From NCBI RefSeq assembly GCF_016427535.1, contig NZ_JAELXV010000001.1:372001-436000 (forward strand): a DNA stretch of 64,000 nt. The letters are read 5' to 3'. A program made the position numbers and the translations under genes. Shown piece after piece: positions 9,748-18,300 of this stretch. Under the pieces are notes generated by a model. It searched no databases, had not been told where the DNA came from, and saw only the letters and a list, made by a program, of their open reading frames with translations. The stretch is from Hymenobacter sp. BT559. GTDB taxonomy: Bacteria > Bacteroidota > Bacteroidia > Cytophagales > Hymenobacteraceae. The stretch's first letter is position 1; each line of letters opens with the position of its first letter.

Positions 9748-10122
9748 TTATTGCTCGTTAAAAGCATTGCGCATGGAGTGGGCGCCGGTCCGGCGGCCCC
9801 ACTGGGCGCAGCGGTTCTGCATTTGCTGGCGAAAATTTTCGCGCTCTTCGGGCGAAAGGTTAGACACTTCGCGGGCAATCTCTTGCTTCCACTGGCGGCG
9901 CTTCTGCGCCCAGCTGCCCCGCCCGCGCCCAAAGCCGCCAAACAGAATACGGCTCAGCACGAGCAGCCCTAGGGTTTGCTCGAAGCTAATGAGGGGGCCA
10001 TGAAATAGGCTAGGCACCAGCCAGTTCCAGAGACTCTGGGTGACAAAGCCGGCCACGGCTATGAATAGAGCCGCGAAAAAAACAAATTTGAAGGCTTTCT
10101 TAAGCCAGAAGGTACGGTTCAT
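9748..10122 (-). CDS. Small membrane protein encoded beside the ECF sigma factor
   Basis: A 124-residue protein. Residues 10-30 (AFKFVFFAALFIAVAGFVT) and about 45-65 form two likely membrane helices. The rest is a charged cytoplasmic-type tail (RQWKQEIAREVSNLSPEERENFRQQM). It follows the sigma factor by 81 bases on the same strand, a recurrent pairing in Bacteroidota. Whether it acts as an anti-sigma factor is not known; it has no classical zinc-binding anti-sigma motif. I infer a link to sigma control from position only. Confidence 0.65.
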   Translation of the reverse strand: MNRTFWLKKAFKFVFFAALFIAVAGFVTQSLWNWLVPSLFHGPLISFEQTLGLLVLSRILFGGFGRGRGSWAQKRRQWKQEIAREVSNLSPEERENFRQQMQNRCAQWGRRTGAHSMRNAFNEQ

Positions 10123-10203
10123 ATCTGAAAGCGCGAAGCTAGGCTACGCAGAGCATTAGAGTGGGAGGGAGGGCTGGGTGGGAAGTGGCAAAAAGGATGG
10201 GCC

Positions 10204-10806
10204 TTAGTCCGTGAAAAGCTCGTCGTAGAGCTTGCGCAAGCGCTTGCGCAAATGTTTCACGGCGTAGTGTTTGCGCGAAATGAGTGTTTTGAGCGGCACG
10301 CCGGTTTCGGCCACCATATCATTAAAGGACTTATCCTCTAGCTCGTGCCACACAAACACCTGGCGCTGCTCGGCGGGCAGCTCGGCCAGGGCGTCAGTGA
10401 GGGCGTCCATGATGGTTTCGCGCAGCAGGCGGTTTTCGGGAGCATCGTCGGCAGCAGGCAGGATGTCCTGCAGCAGGCGGGCGGGCTCGTCGCCCTCGGC
10501 CGCCGCGCCGAGCGGCGCATCTAGTGATACCGTGGCCCGAGGGCGGCGGTAGCGGTCGATGATGCGGTTGCGGGCCACCCGAAACAGCCAGGCTGCCGCC
10601 TGCTCTACGGGCTTAAACAAGCGGTAGCTTTCCACAAGCTCGGCAAAGACATCTTGCAAAATATCTTCGGCCTCGTCGGGGTCGGGCACCCGCCGCTCGA
10701 TAAAGCGCAGCAGCCGCCCCCGTTGCTCGCGCACCGTGGCCTGAATTTGTTGGTCTTGCTGGCTAGCCGTCATGGCGGCGGTAAGGGTGAGGGCGCTGGC
10801 GTTCAT
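10204..10806 (-). CDS. ECF-type RNA polymerase sigma factor
   Basis: A 200-residue sigma-70 family protein with only regions 2 and 4. Region 2 is DEAEDILQDVFAELVESY followed by AAWLFRVARNRIIDRYRR, which binds core polymerase and the -10/-7 element. Region 4 is LAELPAEQRQVFVWHELE followed by KTLISRKHYAVKHLRKRL, a helix-turn-helix for the -35/-33 element. The joining segment is acidic. A second ATG at codon 12 (10773) is a possible start. The gene is transcribed with the small membrane protein downstream; no FecR-type anti-sigma factor or SusCD pair is adjacent. A terminator-like hairpin lies 50 bases upstream on the same strand. Confidence 0.88.
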   Translation of the reverse strand: MNASALTLTAAMTASQQDQQIQATVREQRGRLLRFIERRVPDPDEAEDILQDVFAELVESYRLFKPVEQAAAWLFRVARNRIIDRYRRPRATVSLDAPLGAAAEGDEPARLLQDILPAADDAPENRLLRETIMDALTDALAELPAEQRQVFVWHELEDKSFNDMVAETGVPLKTLISRKHYAVKHLRKRLRKLYDELFTD

Positions 10807-10856
10807 CGTGCCTAAGCAGACGCGGGGCAGCGCGGGATATTTTAGGACCTAGGCAC

Positions 10857-10890
10857 AAAAAAAGCGGCCCTCAAAGAAAGCCGCTTTTCC
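10857..10890 (-). terminator. Terminator-like hairpin upstream of the sigma factor gene
   Basis: The stem AAAGCGGC / GCCGCTTT is followed on the minus strand by seven T. It precedes rather than follows the sigma gene, so it would stop a transcript coming from 10900-11320 or attenuate a long leader of the sigma mRNA. Confidence 0.5.
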
Positions 10891-10978
10891 CCATACACAG
10901 AACAGAAGTTTTATATCGTACAAATAAGATGCCGAACTATTCGGCCTAGCGTAAATTTTGTGATTGGAATAAGCCGCT

Positions 10979-11204
10979 GGCACTGCTGGCGCGGGTTTAG
11001 CGCAGCGTAACTCGTGCCTTGCATGATATGGAGTTTGCAACTCCACTGCCGCAACGCGGCAAACTCGCCCCTAGGTCACAACTGAGTATATATATGCCCT
11101 TAGCCTGCCAACGTAACATTGCCGCTAGCGCGGCAGTGGAGTTGCAAACTCCACGTCATGATGAGGCACGAGTTACGCTGCGCTAAACTCGCGCCAGCAG
11201 TGCC
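10979..11204. repeat. Large two-tier inverted repeat (family GGCACTGCTGGCGCG)
   Basis: Outer arms of 40 bases (10979-11018 and 11165-11204) differ at one position. Nested inner arms of 24 bases (11029-11052 and 11130-11153) are perfect and contain GGAGTTTGCAACTCC, itself a hairpin. The unpaired centre (about 77 bases) contains CCTAGG and TATATATA. A related arm recurs at 53825-53857. It lies in the 515-base gap between the sigma gene and nuoK, which holds no convincing gene. Confidence 0.85.
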
Positions 11205-11262
11205 AGCTGCCCCGACCGACTGCCCCAGCCAGTAACCCGCTACAGATAATGGCTTTTTCGGG

Positions 11263-11270
11263 TACCTTTG
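11263..11270 (+). promoter_or_regulatory. Candidate -7 box of nuoK-nuoL
   Basis: TACCTTTG exactly fits the Bacteroidota -7 consensus TAnnTTTG and lies 52 bases before the nuoK ATG, on the nuoK side of the dyad repeat. A clear -33 TTG is not seen. Confidence 0.5.
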
Positions 11271-11321
11271 CCCGCTAAGAGCTAGCCAGCCCCGGCCCGC
11301 TCGGCCCCCGAACTCACCCGC

Positions 11322-11654
11322 ATGAATCCGACGATACCCGAAGTCATCCGCACCGTTCCGCTTCAGTACTACATTTTCTTCGCCACTGCGCTGTTTTGCA
11401 TTGGCGTTACGGGTGTGCTGGTGCGGCGCAATGCCATCATCATTTTCATGTGCGTCGAGCTGATGCTCAACGCCGTCAACATCCTGCTGGCTGCCTTCGC
11501 CGCCTACCGCGCCGACCCCAACGGCCAGGTGTTCGTGTTCTTCATCATGGCCGTGGCCGCCGCCGAAGTCGCCGTGGGCCTGGGTATCATCGTTATGATT
11601 TACCGCAATTTTCAGAACACCGACGTTAACCTACTCAATAGACTGAAGTGGTAA
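11322..11654 (+). CDS. nuoK: NADH-quinone oxidoreductase subunit K
   Basis: A 110-residue membrane subunit of respiratory complex I, close to the usual length of about 100. It has three hydrophobic helices: YYIFFATALFCIGVTGVLV, then a second with the conserved acidic residue in MCVELMLNAVNILL, then VFFIMAVAAAEVAVGLGI with its conserved Glu. These buried glutamates belong to the proton-translocation path. No nuoA-J gene precedes it; upstream is a dyad repeat and a divergent sigma factor. It appears to be cotranscribed with nuoL, but a repeat lies between them. Confidence 0.95.
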   Translation: MNPTIPEVIRTVPLQYYIFFATALFCIGVTGVLVRRNAIIIFMCVELMLNAVNILLAAFAAYRADPNGQVFVFFIMAVAAAEVAVGLGIIVMIYRNFQNTDVNLLNRLKW

Positions 11655-11664
11655 ACGAGCCCGT

Positions 11665-11770
11665 CTGCCAGTGCGAGGAGGGACGATGAAGCAACCCTTC
11701 CTTCTGGCATAGCAGACGTGTGCGAACGAAAAAGGAAAGGTTGCTTCGTCGTTCCTCCTCGCAATGACAG
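11665..11770. repeat. Dyad repeat inserted between nuoK and nuoL
   Basis: 39-base arms (11665-11703 and 11732-11770) match at 34 positions around a 28-base loop. The arm contains TGCGAGGAGG and GAAGCAACC, with the right arm ending in AATGACAG. It fills nearly all the spacer between the nuoK stop and the nuoL start, and reads through in frame with nuoL to create a false N-terminal extension from 11718. Confidence 0.8.
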
Positions 11771-11792
11771 GCGCATAGCCGCTAGTTACTTT

Positions 11793-13742
11793 ATGGAAAA
11801 TGTTTTACCCGGCGCCACCGCGCCGTACTCGGCCCTGTTCTACGCCGCTATTCCCGGCCTGCCCTTCCTAGGGTTCCTGCTCAATGGCCTGCTCAACCGC
11901 AAGCTCTCGGGTACGCTGGCCGGGCTCATTGGCAGTGCTACCGTACTGGGCTCGTTTCTACTGTCGCTCACGCTGTTCATGGGCTTCAAGTACCAGTACA
12001 CCGTACAGTTGTTCGACTGGATTTCGGTCGGCTCGCTCCAGATTCCTTTTGGGTATCAGATAGACCAGCTCAGCCTCATTATGCTGCTGCTGATTACGGG
12101 GGTAGGCTTCCTCATCCACGTGTATAGCATCGGCTACATGGGCCACGACGAGAACGTAGGTAAGTTCTTTAGCTTCCTCAATCTCTTCGTGTTCAGCATG
12201 TTGATTTTGGTAATGGGCTCCAACTTCGTTATCCTCTTCATCGGTTGGGAAGGCGTGGGGCTGTGCTCGTACCTGCTCATCGGCTTCTGGAACAAGCATA
12301 CCAACTACAACAACGCCGCCAAGAAAGCCTTCATCATCAACCGCGTTGGTGACCTAGGCTTCCTACTAGGCATCTTCCTTATCTACCTCACCTTCAATTC
12401 GGTGCAATACGGTGAGGTGTTTCAAAAGGCCAGCCTAGGGCAGTTTGGTAACTACAGCGTGGGCGTGGTTACTTTCATCACGTTGCTGCTCTTTGTGGGT
12501 GCTATGGGTAAGTCGGCCCAACTACCGCTTTACACCTGGCTGCCCGACGCTATGGCTGGCCCCACGCCGGTGTCGGCCCTCATCCACGCCGCTACCATGG
12601 TAACGGCCGGTATCTACCTCGTGCTCCGCGCCAACGTGCTCTTCACGCTGGCCCCGCACACACTGGAGGTTGTTGGTATCGTAGGCTTAGCCACGGCGCT
12701 GTTTGCCGCTACTATCGGCTTGGCGCAGAACGATATTAAGAAAGTACTGGCCTACTCGACGGTGTCGCAGCTGGGCTACATGTTCCTGGCGCTGGGTGTG
12801 ATGGGCTATACCTCGTCGTTTTTCCACGTGCTCACGCACGCCTTCTTTAAGGCGCTGCTCTTCCTAGGTGCCGGCTCGGTTATCCACGGCATGAGCAATG
12901 AGCAAGACATGCGCCGCATGGGCGGCTTGCGCAAGTCGATGCCGATTACGTTCATTACCATGCTCATTGGTTGCTTGGCCATTGCTGGCATTCCGCCGTT
13001 CGCAGGCTTTTTCTCGAAAGATGAAATCCTGAGCCACGTGTACGAGCACAGCAAAGTAATGTGGGGCATCGGCGTTTTCACGTCGTTCCTGACGGCCTTC
13101 TACATGTTCCGCCTGTTGTTCCTCACCTTCTTCGGCGAGTTCCGCGGTACCGAGGAGCAGCGCCACCACCTGCACGAGTCGCCAGCCAGCATGACGCTGC
13201 CGCTCATTGTATTGGCGATTCTCTCGGCTGTGGGCGGCTTCATGGGTGCGCCCATGTTCCTAGGTGGCAAGCACTACCTAGGCGACTACCTGGCCCCGAT
13301 TTTCACCTACTCCAAGCAGCTTATGCCCGCCGCCTTCGGCGCCGAGCCCGACCACAATACCGAACTGATGCTCATTGGTATTTCGGTACTGGTGGCGGTA
13401 GTGGGCATCGTGTTCGCCTACGTAGTGTACGTGGCCCGCGCCCAGCGCCCTGCCGAAGAAGAGGCTCAGCGCTCGGGCCTCGACAGCCTCGTGTACCACA
13501 AGTACTACGTGGATGAGCTCTACAACGCCTTGTTTGTGAAGCCCACGATGGCCCTGTCGCGCGGCCTCTACAAGTTCGTCGAAAACGGCATTATCGACCC
13601 CATTGCCAATGGCGTGGGGCGCGTTACGCTGGCCGGCGGCCAACTGCTGCGCTTCGTACAAACGGGTTCGGTAGAAACCTATCTGCTGCTGATGGTACTC
13701 GGCATTGTACTCATCCTAGGGCTGAATTTTGGCCGGATGTAG
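11793..13742 (+). CDS. nuoL: NADH-quinone oxidoreductase subunit L
   Basis: A 649-residue antiporter-like proton-pumping subunit of complex I. I start it at ATG 11793 (MENVLPGATAPYSALFYAA); an ATG at 11718 adds 25 residues encoded by the dyad repeat and is unlikely. Family hallmarks are present: GWEGVGLCSYLLIGFW, the KSAQLPLYTWLPDAMAGPTP segment followed by VSALIHAATMVTAGIYL, and many membrane helices up to the C-terminal YLLLMVLGIVLILGL. It is followed directly by a strong terminator. Thus nuoM and nuoN, which usually follow, are not linked here. Confidence 0.95.
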   Translation: MENVLPGATAPYSALFYAAIPGLPFLGFLLNGLLNRKLSGTLAGLIGSATVLGSFLLSLTLFMGFKYQYTVQLFDWISVGSLQIPFGYQIDQLSLIMLLLITGVGFLIHVYSIGYMGHDENVGKFFSFLNLFVFSMLILVMGSNFVILFIGWEGVGLCSYLLIGFWNKHTNYNNAAKKAFIINRVGDLGFLLGIFLIYLTFNSVQYGEVFQKASLGQFGNYSVGVVTFITLLLFVGAMGKSAQLPLYTWLPDAMAGPTPVSALIHAATMVTAGIYLVLRANVLFTLAPHTLEVVGIVGLATALFAATIGLAQNDIKKVLAYSTVSQLGYMFLALGVMGYTSSFFHVLTHAFFKALLFLGAGSVIHGMSNEQDMRRMGGLRKSMPITFITMLIGCLAIAGIPPFAGFFSKDEILSHVYEHSKVMWGIGVFTSFLTAFYMFRLLFLTFFGEFRGTEEQRHHLHESPASMTLPLIVLAILSAVGGFMGAPMFLGGKHYLGDYLAPIFTYSKQLMPAAFGAEPDHNTELMLIGISVLVAVVGIVFAYVVYVARAQRPAEEEAQRSGLDSLVYHKYYVDELYNALFVKPTMALSRGLYKFVENGIIDPIANGVGRVTLAGGQLLRFVQTGSVETYLLLMVLGIVLILGLNFGRM

Positions 13743-13766
13743 TCCGTAGTATACTGACTTCGAATT

Positions 13767-13807
13767 AAAAGCACGCCAAGCAACTTATTGCTTGGCGTGC
13801 TTTTTTT
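13767..13807 (+). terminator. Intrinsic terminator after nuoL
   Basis: Perfect 17-base arms (13767-13783 and 13788-13804) with a 4-base loop and a run of T on the plus strand. It begins 25 bases after the nuoL stop and closes the nuoK-nuoL unit. Confidence 0.9.
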
Positions 13808-13826
13808 ATAAATAATCTATCAGGAG

Positions 13827-13834
13827 TACCTTCG
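13827..13834 (+). promoter_or_regulatory. Candidate -7 box of the S9 peptidase gene
   Basis: TACCTTCG, a near match to TAnnTTTG, lies 41 bases before the chosen ATG (13875) and just after the nuoL terminator. The same octamer is found before the GH144-like gene. Confidence 0.4.
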
Positions 13835-13874
13835 GTATAAGCAGCTAGCCACACCATTGGCTGTCTATTTGTAC

Positions 13875-16349
13875 ATGAAGCATCTTATACCCGCACTGGC
13901 GCTGCTAGTCGCCCCAGCCCTTGCTATGGCCCAAGATACCCAGTACCAGCAGCCGCCGGCCGCCATTCGCGACTTGCTGCTGGCGCCGCCCACGCCCCGC
14001 ATCAGCCTCTCGGGCGACGGGCGCACGATGGCCATTATGGCCGTGCAAGACTTCCCGACCATCGCCGAGCTGTCGCAGCCCGAGCTGCGGCTGGCCGGCC
14101 TGCGCCTCAACCCGCGCACCAATGGGCCCAGCCGCGTGAGCTACGCCGTGGGCATGCAGTTTAAGCAGCTGCCCGGCGGGGCCGAAAAGCCGGTGCAAGG
14201 CCTGCCCGCCCAGGCCCGCATCAGTAGCCCGAGCTGGTCGCCTGACAACCAGCACGTAGCGTTTGCGCTCACGGTGCCGGCCGCTGATGGTAGCACCGGC
14301 CACGTAGAGCTGTGGGTGGCCGATGTGGCTACCAACTCGGCGCGCCGCCTGCTAGCCACGCCGCTCAACGACGTATTTGGCTCCTCGTTCGAGTGGGTGT
14401 CGGATAGCCAGACGCTGCTGGCGCGCACCGTGCCCGCGGGCCGCGGCGCGGCCCCGGCCGCCGATGCTACGCCCACCGGCCCCGCTGTGCAGGAAACGGG
14501 TGGCGGCAAAAAAACGGGCGCCCGCACTTATCAGGACTTGCTAAGAAACCCCGCTGACGAGCGGTTATTTGAGTACTACGCCACCTCGCAGCTAGTGAAG
14601 GTGAAGCTGGCCGACGGCTCGGCGCAGCCCCTAGGGCAGCCGGGCGTGCTGCGCTCGGTGTCGCCCTCGCCCGATGGGCGCTACGTACTGGTGCGCACCG
14701 TGCACCGGCCGTTCTCCTACACGCTGCCGGTGAGCAGTTTTCCGCAGCGCATCGATGTGCTCGACCTAGGCAGCGGCGCGGTAGCCAAGGCTGTGGCCGA
14801 CCTACCGCTGGCCGACAATGTGCCCACCAACTTCGACGCCGTGCCCACCGGCCCGCGTGCCCACGACTGGCGCACGGATGCCCCAGCCACGCTTTATTAT
14901 GCTGAGGCTCAGGATGGCGGCGACCCCAAAACGAAGGCTGCCGTGCGCGACAAAGTGTACCTGCTGCCCGCGCCCTTCAGCGGCCCGGCGCAGGAGTTGG
15001 CAGCCCTGCCGCTACGCTACGCCGGCATGACCTGGGGCACCGACCATCTGGCGCTGGTGGATGGCTATCGCTGGGCCGACCGCCACGAAACTACCTGGCA
15101 GCTTGACCCCGCCACCCCCGGCCAAACGCTGAAGGTGCTGTTCGATGGCTCGTCGCAGGATACGTATCACAACCCTGGTGCGCCTTACACGCGCCGCAAC
15201 GCGCAGGGCCGGCAAGTGCTGGCCCTAGGGCAGGGTGGGCAGGCCATCTACCTGTTTGGCCAAGGCGCGTCGCCCGAGGGCGACCGGCCATTTGTGAACG
15301 AGCTAAACCTGAAAACCGAAAAAATTGCCGAACTCTGGCGCTCCGAAGCGCCGTACTACGAAGTGCCGGTAGCCCTGCTCGACGCCAAAAAAGGTCAGGC
15401 TGAGCTGTTGACCCGCCGCGAGGCCATCGACCAGGTACCCAACTACTACCTAGAACCGCTCGCCAAGAAAGGCAAGCCGCTAGCCCTTACGCACTTCGCT
15501 AATCCGTATGCAGCTTTCGGCGGAAGCTTCCGCAAGCAGGTGCTGCACTACAAGCGCGCCGATGGGGTAGACCTCACCGCCAACCTCTACCTGCCGCCCA
15601 ACTACAAGAAGTCAGATGGCCCGCTGCCCACGCTCATGGAGGCCTACCCCCGCGAGTTTAAAGACCAAGCTAATGCTGGCCAGGTAAGCGGCTCGCCCTA
15701 CACCTTCACGCGCCTCAGCTGGGCCACGCCCGTATACTGGGTTACGCAGGGCTACGCTGTGCTGCAAGGTGCCACTGTGCCCATCGTAGGCGAAGGCACC
15801 GCCGAACCCAACGACACTTATACCGAGCAGTTGGTAGCCAGCGCCAAAGCCGCCATCGACGAGGGCAAGCGCCTAGGGGTGGTTGACCCCAACCGCGTGG
15901 CCGTGATGGGCCACAGCTACGGCGCTTTCATGACGGCTAACCTGCTGGCGCACTCTAACTTGTTTAAGGCTGGCATCGCGCGCAGTGGCGCCTACAACCG
16001 TACGCTCACGCCCTATGGCTTTCAGGGTGAGGAGCGTACTTACTGGCAAGCTAAGAACGTGTACGATGCCATGTCGCCCTTCAACTTTGCCGATAAGGTG
16101 AAGACGCCCATCCTGCTCATCCACGGCGAGGCCGACAACAACTCGGGCACGTTCCCCATTCAGAGCGAGCGCTTTTACGCGGCCCTCAAGGGGCAGGGCG
16201 CCACGGTGCGCTACGTGGTGCTGCCCGCCGAGTCGCACAGCTACGCCGCCCGCGAAAACCTGCTGCACATGCTCTGGGAAATGAACACCTGGCTCGACAA
16301 GTACGTGAAAAATCCAGTTGCGCCCGGCCTCACAGGGCGAGCGAACTAA
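13875..16349 (+). CDS. Secreted S9 peptidase, glutamyl endopeptidase-like
   Basis: An 824-residue serine peptidase of the prolyl oligopeptidase clan. The start at 13875 gives a signal peptide (MKHLIPALALLVAPALAMAQ); the ATG at 13857 adds six residues. Residues about 25-560 form the beta-propeller, whose opening (IRDLLLAPPTPRISLSGDG, then ELSQPELRLAGLRLNP) resembles the S9D glutamyl endopeptidases known from plant plastids and bacteria. The alpha/beta hydrolase domain follows with the triad: nucleophile S681 in GHSYG, D754 in HGEADNNSG, and H788 in PAESHSY. It is predicted to act in the periplasm on peptides or misfolded proteins. It stands alone with its own promoter. Confidence 0.88.
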   Translation: MKHLIPALALLVAPALAMAQDTQYQQPPAAIRDLLLAPPTPRISLSGDGRTMAIMAVQDFPTIAELSQPELRLAGLRLNPRTNGPSRVSYAVGMQFKQLPGGAEKPVQGLPAQARISSPSWSPDNQHVAFALTVPAADGSTGHVELWVADVATNSARRLLATPLNDVFGSSFEWVSDSQTLLARTVPAGRGAAPAADATPTGPAVQETGGGKKTGARTYQDLLRNPADERLFEYYATSQLVKVKLADGSAQPLGQPGVLRSVSPSPDGRYVLVRTVHRPFSYTLPVSSFPQRIDVLDLGSGAVAKAVADLPLADNVPTNFDAVPTGPRAHDWRTDAPATLYYAEAQDGGDPKTKAAVRDKVYLLPAPFSGPAQELAALPLRYAGMTWGTDHLALVDGYRWADRHETTWQLDPATPGQTLKVLFDGSSQDTYHNPGAPYTRRNAQGRQVLALGQGGQAIYLFGQGASPEGDRPFVNELNLKTEKIAELWRSEAPYYEVPVALLDAKKGQAELLTRREAIDQVPNYYLEPLAKKGKPLALTHFANPYAAFGGSFRKQVLHYKRADGVDLTANLYLPPNYKKSDGPLPTLMEAYPREFKDQANAGQVSGSPYTFTRLSWATPVYWVTQGYAVLQGATVPIVGEGTAEPNDTYTEQLVASAKAAIDEGKRLGVVDPNRVAVMGHSYGAFMTANLLAHSNLFKAGIARSGAYNRTLTPYGFQGEERTYWQAKNVYDAMSPFNFADKVKTPILLIHGEADNNSGTFPIQSERFYAALKGQGATVRYVVLPAESHSYAARENLLHMLWEMNTWLDKYVKNPVAPGLTGRAN

Positions 16350-16690
16350 GCTCTCTCGTTTTGACTAAGAGCCTTTCTATGAAGGTAATCTTTTCAAGAT
16401 AAAGAAAGCTGCTTGCTGCCTATAAATCGGCAGATGGCTTCAACAGTATAAAAAGCCTGAGCTAGTCTCATGTTTTTTTATGTCTATCAGAAACGATACC
16501 GATTTAAGTATAGGAATTAACAGTTACTCAATGAGTAGGCTTAAAAGCCAGCTTAATTGTAATGCTGCCCTAGGTAGCAATTATGCGTTGAGTGCCTCGA
16601 AAAGGCAACCCTGCGTCGTGTTTTGCGCTACATAGCGTCGTCTGGTTATTGCCACGCACTGTCTTTTCTCACCTTCCAGCTAGTTTTTCT

Positions 16691-18208
16691 ATGCGAAAAA
16701 TCTTTTCTCCTTCTCGGGCCATTCTACTTGGGGCAACTGCCCTGGTAGGTAATGCGCTGGCACCCGCTGCCCACGCCCAAACACCCGATAAAAAAACGGC
16801 CGTTGGCGTCAACCTAAGCATGATGCAGTACCAGGGCAACCTGGGCGGCGATTTTGGCAAGCTGCACACCCCGGTGCAGGTAGGGGTAGGCGCGCACATC
16901 ACGCGCTACCTGTCGCCTACGTTCGACCTGAGCCTGCTGGGCAACTACCAGAATTACTACCACTACATTCAGGACGTAGCCCCGAACTACTACAACCTCA
17001 CGGCCCGGACGGCCATGTTTGACCTAGGGCTGAAGCTGAAGCTCAACAACGGCAAAATCCTCCGGGAAGACTTCTTTTTGCAGCCCTACCTGATGGGCGG
17101 CGGCGGCTTCTTCGTGTCTAACGCCTCGGGCAACTACGCCTACGGCAACGGCGACCCCTACACGCCCATCAATGGTTCGTACTTTAACAAGGTGCGCAGC
17201 CTGGAGGTGTTTGGTGCCGCCGGCATCCGGTTCCGCCTCTCACCGGCGCTGGCGCTGGATGTGCAAACCTCTCAGCACCTTCCTTTTACGGAAAGCTTCG
17301 ATAACTTGGGCATTCCTGATAAGAAGATACACGACCGCTTTCTGGTGCACTCGGTGGGCCTGACGCTGGCCCTAGGTAAAGCCAAAGACACCGATGGCGA
17401 CGGTGTGCCCGATCGCAAAGACAAGTGCCCCGACACCCCGACGGGCGTGAAAGTGGATGAAAACGGCTGCCCCATCGACACCGACGGCGACGGCGTAGCT
17501 GACTACCTCGATAAGTGCCCCGACGTGAAGGGCCTCGCCACCCTGCAAGGCTGCCCCGACGCTGACGGTGACGGTGTAGCGGACCCCGACGACAAGTGCC
17601 CCGGCACGCCGGCTGGCGTGAAGGTAGACGCCTCGGGCTGCCCCGTTGATAGCGATGGTGATGGCGTGTCGGATGACAAAGACAAGTGCCCGGATACCCC
17701 GGCCGGTACGAAAGTGGACGCCAATGGCTGCCCCGAGAAGAAGGCTCCCAGTGACCAAACTCAGTACATCAACTTCGACTTCGACAAAGCCGAACCGCAA
17801 CCAGCGTCGGCCCCCAAGCTGGAGCAGATGGCGCAGATTATGAACGAGTACCCTGACTACTCGCTCTCCATTGCCGGCCACGCCGATAACAAGGGCAGTG
17901 ATGAGTACAACGTGCGCCTAAGCTACGAGCGTGCTGAGTCGGCCCGCAAATACCTGCTCGACAAAGGCGTTGCGGCCGACCGCATCGAAGCCCGTGGCTA
18001 CGGCGAGGCTAAGCCTATTGCCGACAACAGCACCGAAGAAGGCCGCGCCCAGAACCGCCGCGTGGACTTCGACCCCTTCCTGACCGGCGAAACCAACCCT
18101 GCCGAGACTAAGTACGGCCCCGCGCCCGCCAAGCCGGCAGCGAAGGCAGTTCGCAAGTCTACTAAGAAGAAGCGTACCCGCAAAGCCACCTCGGCTCGGC
18201 GCAAGTAG
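16691..18208 (+). CDS. OmpA-family protein with thrombospondin type 3-like repeats
   Basis: A 505-residue outer membrane protein. The ATG at 16691 starts a signal peptide ending APAAHAQ; the upstream ATG at 16592 adds 33 residues that do not look like protein. Residues about 30-230 form a beta-barrel. Next come about four calcium-binding repeats of the type DTDGDGVPDRKDKCPDTP, then an OmpA C-terminal domain (NFDFDKAEPQ, IAGHADNKGSDEYN, NRRVDFDPF) that binds peptidoglycan. It should link the outer membrane to the cell wall. The final ~25 residues are very basic (KSTKKKRTRKATSARRK), which is unusual for the family. The 341-base gap before the gene (16350-16690) holds a CCTAGG and no gene. Confidence 0.9.
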   Translation: MRKIFSPSRAILLGATALVGNALAPAAHAQTPDKKTAVGVNLSMMQYQGNLGGDFGKLHTPVQVGVGAHITRYLSPTFDLSLLGNYQNYYHYIQDVAPNYYNLTARTAMFDLGLKLKLNNGKILREDFFLQPYLMGGGGFFVSNASGNYAYGNGDPYTPINGSYFNKVRSLEVFGAAGIRFRLSPALALDVQTSQHLPFTESFDNLGIPDKKIHDRFLVHSVGLTLALGKAKDTDGDGVPDRKDKCPDTPTGVKVDENGCPIDTDGDGVADYLDKCPDVKGLATLQGCPDADGDGVADPDDKCPGTPAGVKVDASGCPVDSDGDGVSDDKDKCPDTPAGTKVDANGCPEKKAPSDQTQYINFDFDKAEPQPASAPKLEQMAQIMNEYPDYSLSIAGHADNKGSDEYNVRLSYERAESARKYLLDKGVAADRIEARGYGEAKPIADNSTEEGRAQNRRVDFDPFLTGETNPAETKYGPAPAKPAAKAVRKSTKKKRTRKATSARRK

Positions 18209-18231
18209 GCACCCTAGGTAGCTAGGTTTAC

Positions 18232-18269
18232 AAAAAAGCGGCCGCAACAGATGTTGCGGCCGCTTTTTT
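18232..18269. terminator. Bidirectional terminator between ompA-like and GH3 genes
   Basis: Perfect 18-base arms (18232-18249, 18252-18269) with flanking A and T runs on the two sides, placed between convergent genes. It serves both. Confidence 0.9.
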
Positions 18270-18300
18270 ATTGTTTAGCCAGTCGTGTAGTTCGAGCTAC

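Noticed and set aside
10849..11046. 65-codon minus-strand frame near the sigma factor gene
   Set aside because: Much of it is one arm of the large inverted repeat plus a terminator hairpin, so the frame is a by-product of repeat sequence.
11718..11792. 25-residue extension of NuoL
   Set aside because: It is encoded by the dyad repeat and NuoL normally begins close to the chosen ATG.
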